Shown in pieces: positions 60,301-64,000 of a stretch of DNA of 64,000 bases. Position numbers and translations under genes: made by a program. The DNA is from Corallium rubrum (taxonomy: Eukaryota > Cnidaria > Anthozoa > Scleralcyonacea > Coralliidae). The stretch covers positions 6,263,504 to 6,327,503 of the forward strand of contig OZ036008.1 of assembly GCA_964035015.1 (NCBI GenBank), given 5' to 3'. The first letter of the stretch is position 1. The number at the start of each line of letters is the position of its first letter. The notes below the pieces were generated by a model. That model was not told the DNA's origin. It worked only from the letters and a program-made list of their open reading frames with translations, and made no database searches.

Positions 60301-63078
60301 AGTGGTGGGCCCTGAAGGTGCGACAAACCAGTAGAAGGGTCCAGGGAAATGCTCCCCCAGGAAATTTTTGATTTTCTAATGCTCTGAAACGCTATTACCT
60401 GCATTTTGAGGGCAGTTATAACCATCAGAAAGGGGGGTTCTATGGAACCTACGGATCTCGTCACAAAATGGCCAGGGCCCTAATTAAATCATTTTCCTTG
60501 GGGCCCATGGGGTTTACCCACCCTTCCCAATATGTATTTGCGCCACTGCATGCCAAATTGTTTATCATCTGAACTACGTTCTACATAGAGCAAACAGTTG
60601 TTCAGTGAAATATTTTTTCGATTGGAGCTATTCAATTATTTTTTTGCGATTCGCATTTCTAGTATGGTAATGAGATGACTTCTATGTCGGCATTTGGCTT
60701 TCTTTCTCTTTTTGGCAAGATAAACTACTTGAGAATATTTGTGGAAAAACTCATACAATATGGAACATGTTGTTCAAACACACCATTAATGGAAGAATTG
60801 GGTCAGGTCACTCCTGCAAATAAATATTGTATAGATAATGATGACTACTTCGGCGTCATCTCATTACCATTTTGAAAACAAAAATCTGTTGCTACAATCT
60901 AAAAAATATTTCGTTGTTCAACTATTTGCCAAAGGTAGAACGTACTTAGATGGTAAAAAACTGGGGTTATTTGCACTTTAAAAATCCCCAAATCTCAGAA
61001 AATTCGTAAAAATCATCAAATCATCAGAAAATCATCAAATGATCTCAAAAACAATTCTAAAAAATCGCCCCCAAATCTCAAAAATTCCCCAAAACTTCCA
61101 AAAATAACAAAAATAAAAAAAAACCCACAGGATTTTGAAAATCCCAAAAATCTCGTAGTACACTTTTTTTGGAGTGATACACCCCTCAAATCATAATACG
61201 TATGATTTTAAAATCAAGTTAAAACCGAGAGTAACGGTTAACTCCAATTTACTTCCAACTTAAATTTCCTTGAATTCTTGTTTAGACAAATGGTCCAAGA
61301 TATTTATAAAATGAAAGGTGAAACCATATCTGAAGAACAGTTGGATCTGAAGGTCAAACAACAAATCAGGTGAGTTCGATATCTATGATGCTGACTTTAT
61401 CTACTGAATACATACATTGATCTCTAAATAAACAGGATAGACCCTTCCCTATGGCCAGCAGTCAAAGATTTCGTGGCAGTCCGCCATCTTACGTAGTGGA
61501 ACATATGACGCATTGCGGCCTTGGAACTTGTTCCCAATCCTGAAGTTGACCAGCATAAGCAATCTTGACGTCGCACGGTCAGATTATCCGGGGGTAGGAA
61601 TATTATGTGTGCTGTGCCGGGGGAGTCGGAAAAGCCGTAAAGCGAACAACAGATGGCGGCGGTTCGTTTAGTTTTCACTGTTTAACAACAAATACAGTCA
61701 AACGATGGCAAGTACACAACACGAAATATTGTTAAGGCATTAAGATTACTATAAAAGACTTGAAATTGAATTCTTCGTAGATTTTATAGCCTGTCTTTCA
61801 GTTTATATTATCGTGAAGTTTCTTCGTTGTCGGCACTGAAGAAAAACAACGATATAGCTCAGTAACAGAAACAAATACAAGAAATTAACGTCTTAAACCT
61901 TATTAAGTACTTCTTGTGTCCTTACATTCGTTTAAATTTTCTCGGCCATATTGGTGTACAATCTTTATCCTATGGGAATTTAGCTCTATTCTTATTCAAA
62001 AATTTCGTATTGTTTTACCACTCCAATGGACAGTGTGACCAGGTTTTTACAAAGGAAATTACTACATCACGTGGCAAAAAATACCAAATTTGGCAAAAAA
62101 TTACTACATCATACCACCCCCCACCCCCCACCCCCTCCTAAATAGCAAAAATAACGACATTGCAAATTTCATTACGTGACACTTTTTACAAAATTAAAAA
62201 TGCCAAAATTTACAGCATAAGTTATTGACATTAACAGAAATAGGAAATTAAGAAAACAAAATAACAAATACGCGTACTTAACAAAACATCGTACAGTCTT
62301 TGAAATAATACGATATAAAGTTGATAGAAATGGATAAAATAAAATATTTCAAAAGAAATTAATGAGATAAATGTCCAGCAAAACGGTGTCAGCGTTTTTT
62401 ATTTATTGCCTGGTTTCGAATTTATGACTTATTTTGTCCAAATGTTGGTCGAAAAACAGCATTTTTTACTTTGGTCGTCAATAAAATCGGCAAAACTTGA
62501 CATATCAAAAAACGCTGACACCGTTTTACTGGAAATTGATCTCGGAATCAAAGTACAAAAAAACATTTTGAACAAAATAAAACGCTATTTACTCGAGTCG
62601 CCCCGAGTGAAGCCCTCTGGTTTTAATTACAAAATTCACAACTATTAACGGTTTGTGTTTATCGCGAAACCAAAGACGCCATTGTATTCTACAAATTCAT
62701 AGCTTTCTAACGATATCTATTTTATTTTTGTGGCATCAATTCTGACGAATTGAGAGCGCTTTACAGAAATGACCCTGAAAACCTTAACGAAGACCTTAAT
62801 GAATTTGATAATATATTTTATAGAATTATAGCTAGAAACCAGCTGTAGTAGTTTAGCCAGGAAACGCTACCGTCCTTTGTCATGAACATCGTTTGTTTTT
62901 TCTTCAGTATTTTTGGAAACGATTTAAGCGATAAATTGCCTTTGAGGGAATTTCTGGATGGTCTTGGACAGCTTAAATTCCGTGGAACGTCATTGTTATT
63001 TCGTCTCCCCAGTCCTCTTTGTGATATCGCGGCACGCAAAAGTACGTCCGACACAGCTTCTCGCCTGGCAAAGAAAAG
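32162..63078 (+). CDS. Nudix-like/EF-hand multi-exon gene, 3' partial
   Basis: Unnamed animal gene. Exons in window: 32,162-32,332 (ATG), 34,856-35,117, 35,464-35,515, 36,232-36,347, 37,033-37,168, 37,937-38,110, 61,286-61,369 and 62,908-63,078; a GT donor follows, so it continues past the edge. All seven joins keep phase, giving 388 codons so far. Residues 1-110 look like a Nudix fold (VVLRD, KYLVVKEK, WLFPADVVRQGKSIEETT), but the positions of the REXXEE box read VLVKKV, so catalysis by that box is unlikely. Two degenerate EF-hand loops lie at about 265-325 (DTEDKNYLHAND and NESQTGYLNLEE). LEEFK|QMVQDIYKM continues across a 23-kb intron. The last exon has LPLREFLDGLGQLKFRGTSL. A phosphatase domain further on is a vague guess only; no function is assigned. 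Confidence 0.75.
32643..33441. repeat. MITE with CAATTCC(C/A)AGC(G/A)TGACCAT ends
   Basis: The ~45-bp inverted ends include TCAATTCCCAGCGTGACCAT and poly-C on the left and poly-G with CATGGTCATGCTTGGAATTG on the right. Interior blocks AATGCCCCACC recur. It lies in intron 1 of the Nudix-like gene. Confidence 0.7.
33591..33828. repeat. Tc1/mariner-like MITE with TA duplication
   Basis: Inverted ends CAGTCATTTGCACCTAAGTG and CACTTAGATGCAAACGACTG are flanked by TA on both sides (33,589-33,590 and 33,829-33,830). The next bases GAAA..CACC and GGTGTTTC also pair. TA target sites fit Tc1/mariner. It lies in intron 1 of the Nudix-like gene. Confidence 0.8.
34108..34204. repeat. TTAA-family MITE copy (with list of relatives)
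   Basis: TTAACTCATTCCTGTCCGG opens and GGACAAGAAAGAGTTAA closes; the core is GTCTGGCGTTAGCCAGA. Relatives with the same core or ends lie near 1021-1113, 5312-5390 (reverse), 8266-8369, 9651-9757, 17,025-17,119, 27,351-27,465 (reverse), 28,502-28,573, 35,725-35,827, 37,780-37,888, 38,358-38,470, 39,252-39,352 and 39,367-39,450. Confidence 0.75.
35909..36200. repeat. Fold-back MITE next to an acceptor site
   Basis: TACTACCAAAATTAGTAGAG and CTCTACTGATTTTGGTAGTA are terminal inverted repeats; complementarity continues through TGTCTTTTCC, GTTGTCTGGAAGG and GGCGTGTGAA. It ends 31 bp before exon 4 of the Nudix-like gene. Confidence 0.8.
36429..36756. repeat. CCATAG-family element, copy 1 (diverged)
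   Basis: Ends CCATAGTTTATAATAGAACA and TGTTCTATTAACAATGG, flanked by a perfect 5-bp direct repeat TTGAT (36,424-36,428 and 36,757-36,761). Subterminal TGGTTTGGAAACTC matches the copies at 48,899 and 58,667. Confidence 0.75.
38552..39034. repeat. hAT-like MITE, CAGGCCTGCAAATAA ends
   Basis: Inverted ends CAGGCCTGCAAATAA and TTATTTGCAGGCC. The interior contains GACCGGTC and GGACAAATGTC/GGACAATGTCC blocks like those of the element at 7726. Flanks ACAGACAG and CGAGACAG may be a decayed 8-bp duplication. It sits in an older interspersed repeat in the 23-kb intron of the Nudix-like gene. Confidence 0.7.
39589..41262 (-). CDS. RING / TRAF-zinc-finger / Kelch protein, copy A
   Basis: Likely E3 ubiquitin ligase of an intronless family; substrate unknown. 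The 557 residues start with a C3HC4 RING (C24, C27, C37, H42, C45, C48, C59, C62). TRAF-type zinc-binding repeats follow at about 85-160 (CDNFHRGCPESVKM, HCSNEGCEV, GKCEVCGKQVPYGKRQLHCY). Then come a coiled coil at about 165-255 with tandem MGDM(K/R)KQM units, and five or six Kelch repeats from about 280 to the end (IVIAGGASLKSVEMFNWTTR, LYVCGGWD, LYIFGGVAGG, VFIVGGTT, IILIGGED, VIVVMGGWNEDDG). The ATG precedes ASIEEGSID; the stop is TAA at 39,591-39,589. The gene lies inside the 23-kb intron of the plus-strand Nudix-like gene, in opposite orientation. It appears intact. Confidence 0.88.
   Translation of the reverse strand: MASIEEGSIDDDRFQTAVPQNLHCVICLNVLRKPMQCVRNEHSFCKPCITRHLQTTPRCPTCIEPLTLATLRPSRLVTDLLSQLMIRCDNFHRGCPESVKMEMLEAHVQNCEFSPVHCSNEGCEVIINRKDQADHEINDCDHRQGKCEVCGKQVPYGKRQLHCYVTRNEIDKMKRDLKETKEEVSDIKEVVMNLSRDLTRHMGDMRKQMVDMNKQMGDMKMQMKAQINEVKSEMAAIKKECNGMKQKLENADHFLGPSLAHSQPNISQLNMSERRDIVIAGGASLKSVEMFNWTTRKWTCLPEMTSSRWWSSSFIHQGQLYVCGGWDCGDGMEVLPLRKDGAKWRNFPCKLPRTTRAHTSVVYKDNLYIFGGVAGGMAVKDIYKVHFMHPYSCMSLGRMPESRTNHGAQCFGDKVFIVGGTTTDLPSDALNTVLVYDIASTGFQSLAPLPFAVCYMATVAWKDSIILIGGEDKEDNVLDTVVCYNITNGKSDLLPAMKTKRRGCSAVITGNVIVVMGGWNEDDGNLYSVECFNLYDFSWEDLPPMNEERHGATAVAI
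42120..42360. repeat. MITE with ATCAATGT(C/T)AAGCCCC ends
   Basis: Inverted ends ATCAATGTCAAGCCCCAGGG and CCCTGGGGCTTAACATTGAT frame 241 bp that includes poly-G. The inner part has CCATATCCC and GGGATATATGG. It lies between Kelch copies A and B. Confidence 0.75.
42477..42605 (+). pseudogene. Short paired-like HTH fragment
   Basis: A 42-residue frame containing FSKAGRTYNVGKALTDDL and RSIIDQIVENGGE. It resembles the N-terminal part of paired-type helix-turn-helix DNA-binding domains found in transposases and Pax proteins. It stops at TGA (42,603-42,605), 11 bp before the fold-back arm at 42,617. A related fragment begins at 45,258. Probably the remains of a transposase, though the resemblance is short. 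Confidence 0.45.
42617..42842. repeat. Fold-back transposon, left part
   Basis: 42,617-42,745 is an inverted copy of 45,066-45,237: both include TTTGAAACCC, GTCAAAGCTCCATAGCAACG, AACAATAACGTTCGG and AAACAACGCCTTATTAATTG, or the complements. A short internal hairpin (ACAATTGTCATATTAGTAAA with GCTTTTACCAATATGACAAT) reaches 42,842. The two parts may be the split halves of one fold-back element or the terminal repeats of a 2.6-kb unit. Confidence 0.7.
43000..43600 (+). pseudogene. Non-LTR retrotransposon reverse transcriptase remnant
   Basis: Broken plus-strand reading shows VWGNASKEKLNDLLKLQKRS followed by ARIILEASTDESSVELFKKL and GWIPIHNLIK, the typical C-terminal part of reverse transcriptases of LINE-type elements. 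It is split by stops and shifts (a TAG follows IKL). No 5' end or endonuclease domain is seen. Confidence 0.75.
43861..44812. repeat. Nested cluster of three small DNA elements
   Basis: Three elements sit between the two halves of an AACGTTTCGAGCGA-type repeat (43,813-43,860 and 44,813-44,880). First, ends ATAGGCGTAGAG/CTCTACGCCTA (about 43,866-44,337). Second, ends CAGGTGATCTGA/TCAGATCACCTG (about 44,339-44,603). Third, ends CCTGGTACTCATATGTCG/CGACATATGAGAACCAGG (about 44,612-44,808), with TAA on both sides, which fits a PIF/Harbinger MITE. TATGGTAAA occurs on both sides of the first two. Confidence 0.65.
45066..45237. repeat. Fold-back transposon, right part
   Basis: Inverted partner of 42,617-42,745 with high identity. 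It contains a 10-15 bp insertion (CTCCATTCGACCACC region) that the left arm lacks. 2.2 kb of other debris lies between the parts. Confidence 0.7.
45258..45455 (+). pseudogene. Second short paired-like HTH fragment
   Basis: A 65-residue frame starting MEYKINAFGRSYRSELPLSD. The GR(S/T)Y....L(S/T)DDLR..II pattern matches the fragment at 42,477. The remainder (KPKTSYSKQTLP...) is not recognised. It begins 20 bp outside the right fold-back arm and reads away from it. A transposase remnant is the best guess. Confidence 0.4.
45478..45753 (+). pseudogene. C-terminal tail of a retroelement polyprotein
   Basis: The 91 residues include KPLKERRNDLCIDLIKNMLQ, PTHKLRGLLPD and CRAERFKCS. This resembles the ERR..LC...F/I..HKLH.LLP ... 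R..RFK.S ending of LINE-type reverse transcriptase proteins. No upstream RT is attached in frame. Confidence 0.55.
45810..45896. repeat. Perfect 40-bp hairpin
   Basis: Arms 45,810-45,849 and 45,857-45,896 are exact complements with a 7-nt loop (GCTATTG). The arm starts CATATGAACATGTAAGCACA. The lack of mismatches suggests recent origin or ongoing correction. Confidence 0.9.
46223..47797 (-). CDS. RING / TRAF-zinc-finger / Kelch protein, copy B
   Basis: A 524-residue paralogue of the copy at 39,589 with the same order of parts: C3HC4 RING (HCAICLNVLKKPMQC, SFCKPCITRHLQTTPRCPTC), TRAF-type zinc fingers (CDNFRRGCPESVKM, GKCEVCGKQVTYGKRQLHCY), a shorter coiled coil (MKEQMGDMKEQMNAMEGK) and Kelch repeats from about 240 (VIIAGGYGETFLWTVEVFSW, MYVCGGMG, LFIFGGVSDG, VAIFGGTT, IIILGGKDKNG, TVVLGGYNNEE). 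ATG at 47,797 precedes ASADEGYED. The frame is intact and intronless. Its 3' flank resembles that of copy C, so segmental duplication explains the family better than retrocopying. It lies inside the 23-kb intron of the Nudix-like gene. Confidence 0.88.
   Translation of the reverse strand: MASADEGYEDRFQSAVPQNFHCAICLNVLKKPMQCVRNEHSFCKPCITRHLQTTPRCPTCIEPLTLETLRPSRVVTDLLSQLMIRCDNFRRGCPESVKMETLESHVQNCEFSPVHCSNDGCEVIISRKDQADHEINDCDHRQGKCEVCGKQVTYGKRQLHCYVTRNEVDEMKKDLKETKKEVSDIKDIVMNLSREVTRHMGDMKEQMGDMKEQMNAMEGKIREINCEMTAKRSSPAGLKRDVIIAGGYGETFLWTVEVFSWTTRQWTLLPAMTSERCFSSSFVHRGHMYVCGGMGSDSMEVLQLGRDGARWRNFPVKLPHMIYGHTCVVYEDSLFIFGGVSDGEVTTDIHKILLVAPYSSQVVGHMPIPRADHGAQCFGDKVAIFGGTTTGDSRGSLNTVLVYDITNKCCKTLAPLPFPVCSMATVAWKDNIIILGGKDKNGNELNTVVKYNVTDEKSEMLPSMTHKRERCSAVITGNMTVVLGGYNNEERYLKSAECFNSDLYTWEELAPIKTKRSGATAVVV
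48259..48702. repeat. MITE with GGCCATATAAAAAAAATTCC ends
   Basis: 34-bp inverted ends, GGCCATATAAAAAAAATTCC continuing TTGATTCTCATCAC on the left and the complement on the right. Flanks are TAA on both sides (GTTAA|GGCC and GGCC|TAAAC), which fits a PIF/Harbinger-type 3-bp duplication. The interior is rich in ATATAAAATATAAA. Confidence 0.8.
48899..49167. repeat. CCATAG-family element, copy 2
   Basis: Ends CCATAGTCAAGCGAGATATG and CATATCTCGATTGACTATGG, extended by GTCTGGAAACTC/GAGTTTCCAGAC. Flanks TTGAT and TTGTT look like a 5-bp duplication with one change. The 269-bp element has an AT-rich interior. Confidence 0.8.
49948..50125. repeat. CACAGGGAG-family element, right end lost
   Basis: Starts CACAGGGAGCCCATCTTGGC and matches the complete copy at 51,262 through GGAAGCGGGAAAAAAGGCGG and a poly-G run, then diverges after GAGAGGAAAAAATAT. 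Confidence 0.65.
50154..50456. repeat. Fold-back element, CACAGAATAG ends, 7-bp duplication
   Basis: Inverted ends CACAGAATAGTAATACAACC...AACTC and GAGTTGG...CTATTCTGTG are flanked by ACCAAAC on both sides. The inner arms are highly GC-rich, with tandem GGATGGCGTA units and CAAGTTCCCCCGGCAGTTT facing its complement around a ~20-nt loop. Confidence 0.85.
51262..51495. repeat. CACAGGGAG MITE, complete, 7-bp duplication
   Basis: Inverted ends CACAGGGAGCCCATCTTGGC and GCCAAGATGGGCTCCCTGTG are flanked by GTTTTCC at 51,255-51,261 and 51,496-51,502. Partial copies are at 49,948, 30,785-30,880 and 51,090-51,145. Confidence 0.85.
51816..52345. repeat. ~265-bp tandem duplication with palindromes
   Basis: Two tandem copies starting near 51,823 and 52,087, each containing ACAACACGAGCGGCCGTGTT, then TACAATCACGAGCCGAAGGC with a complementary half, GCGAGTGTTGTAAAC, and the trailing TGACGTAATTTCTGAAATTG. 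The second copy has an extra inverted TTACAAGCACTAGTGG segment. Confidence 0.8.
52500..53185 (-). pseudogene. Non-LTR reverse transcriptase remnant, minus strand
   Basis: Two frames cover the C-terminal part of a LINE-type reverse transcriptase. 53,182-52,784 has SKTLGVIVDQHLNWKSN, KKITSGLCALRRLREF, NAIVQPYFNYCCEVW and LQKRHNRAARII. 52,751-52,500 has MFKILNDMGPKCLNDLF and GASIWNSLPANIRES. A frameshift after GWDLGTT separates them. The upstream palm domain and 5' end are missing. Confidence 0.85.
54425..54950 (-). mobile_element. Two tandem tRNA-derived SINE copies
   Basis: The second copy (about 54,675-54,950) on the minus strand has an A box in TGGCTCAGTGG (54,871-54,861) and a B box in GGGTTCAATTCC (54,829-54,818). 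These are followed by a shared body with CGCAACTGGTCCCGGTTTGG and AATATATACATTTTAAGACC or its complement. The first copy (54,425-54,670) has lost part of the tRNA-like head. Copies repeat every ~250-275 bp. Confidence 0.75.
55430..55600. repeat. GATTAAGAGAGGTGTCG short tandem repeat
   Basis: Six or more 16-18 bp units such as GATTAAGAGAGGTGTCG. Related wording (GTGTCCACTTAAGAG) recurs at 26,615-26,645 and 27,030-27,080. A poly-G run lies nearby at 55,236-55,258. Confidence 0.65.
55735..56080 (+). mobile_element. tRNA-derived SINE copies, plus strand
   Basis: Inverted relative of 54,425-54,950: GTGGCTCAGTGGTCAGAGCA followed by TTGCACTAGAATCACAAGGT, then AAAATGTATATATTCTACAC and the 3' part. 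The B-box region is deleted. A partial copy of the 3' part precedes it. Confidence 0.7.
56264..56762. repeat. Double fold-back next to Kelch copy C
   Basis: Outer arms: GGAAATACCTTCCCACCTCT and its complement at about 56,743-56,762, continuing through CAGTTTGTTGTGTATT. Inner palindrome 56,340-56,505: arms of about 78 bp, nearly perfect, with CTTTCAGCCTGTTGACTCAG and GCCTTCATCAT at the centre. The inner unit ends in GCCTGATGAAGGCC-type wording common in interspersed repeats. Confidence 0.8.
56814..58388 (-). pseudogene. RING / TRAF-zinc-finger / Kelch protein, copy C, start lost
   Basis: Third paralogue. The coding frame aligns with copy B from ASAVEDYEDDRFQSPVPQNF through RING, zinc fingers (CDNFHRGCPESVKM, GKCEVCGKQVAYKKRKLHCY), coiled coil and Kelch repeats (VIIAGGFDGET, MYVCGGWM, LFIFGGHSGG, VFIVGGMTTG, IIILGGQDKNG, IVVMGGQNNEE). 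The codon matching the start of copy B is AGG (58,388-58,386), not ATG, and an in-frame TAG lies a few codons further upstream. The next Met lies inside the RING (KKPMQCV), which would destroy it. The body has no stop or shift, so the loss is recent, or an upstream exon or non-AUG start rescues it. The C-terminus ends VVQCSF instead of VVV. Confidence 0.8.
58667..59790. repeat. CCATAG-family element, copy 3, with nested insertion
   Basis: Ends CCATAGTCAATCGAGATATG and CATATCTCGATTGACTATGG, flanked by TGTAT on both sides. At 58,728-59,538 an 811-bp second element interrupts it, with ends AGCCTGTGTACAGCC and CCACACAGG and a 13-bp duplication CTATCTTTTTGTT (58,715-58,727 and 59,539-59,551). The nested element has inner arms GGCGATAATCGTGTTCCAGG and complement near 58,779 and 59,490. 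Confidence 0.8.
59830..60560. repeat. GGGGGCATGCTCCCCCGG-type repeat debris
   Basis: Two copies of a repeat with GGGGGCATGCTCCCCCGGAA, TTTTTGAAT and GAAATGGCATTTCCTGCA (about 59,915-60,000 and 60,340-60,420). Relatives lie at 43,975-44,070, 30,455-30,530, 15,105-15,150 and about 5,890-5,940. No gene is recognised here. Confidence 0.55.
62371..62535. repeat. Fold-back, CCAGCAAAACGGTGTCAGCG ends
   Basis: CCAGCAAAACGGTGTCAGCG with TTTTTTAT on the left pairs with AAAAAACGCTGACACCGTTT and TACTGG on the right. It lies in intron 7 of the Nudix-like gene. Confidence 0.8.
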
Positions 63079-63137
63079 GTGATTCAAGCTTTTTATTTAT
63101 GGTATTGAAGTACTTCATTTATGAGTTTTTAATCTAG

Positions 63138-63998
<861 letters not shown>

Positions 63999-64000
63999 TG

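Overview
The window is animal nuclear DNA: AT-rich, with GT-AG introns, conserved metazoan genes and very dense small transposons. The gene content, the single-exon RING/TRAF-zinc-finger/Kelch family and the repeat style suggest an anthozoan cnidarian such as a coral or anemone. That placement is inference; no species marker was found. All exon borders below were read by eye from splice signals and checked by keeping the reading phase across each junction.

Layout. 1-5.6 kb is transposon debris: a PIF/Harbinger transposase (5-754), a YqaJ-nuclease gene broken by one in-frame stop (1622-2551) and a 5S-rRNA-derived SINE. 6,093-12,680 (minus) is an eight-exon eIF4H gene with one apparent frameshift in its Gly-rich exon 7. 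It stands head to head, 116 bp apart, with MED31 (12,797-16,169, plus, four exons). 17,401-31,798 (minus) is a 14-exon SLF1 (SMC5/6 localisation factor 1) gene with two BRCT domains and C-terminal ankyrin repeats; its introns hold huge microsatellites. Divergent from it, 363 bp away, starts an unnamed plus-strand gene at 32,162. It joins a Nudix-like domain without catalytic residues to an EF-hand-like pair and runs off the right edge. One of its introns is about 23 kb (38,111-61,285). That intron contains three minus-strand, intronless RING-TRAF zinc finger-Kelch genes (39.6, 46.2 and 56.8 kb; the third lacks its start codon) among nested MITEs, non-LTR reverse transcriptase remnants and tRNA-type SINEs.

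Function. The host genes cover translation initiation (eIF4H), transcription (MED31) and DNA repair (SLF1), arranged as two divergent pairs with short shared promoters. The remaining sequence is mostly non-autonomous DNA transposons. Several can be delimited with terminal inverted repeats and target-site duplications: a TTAA/CCC family with a dozen or more copies, hAT-like, Tc1/mariner-like, a 5-bp-duplication family with three copies, and CACAG-ended elements with 7-bp duplications.
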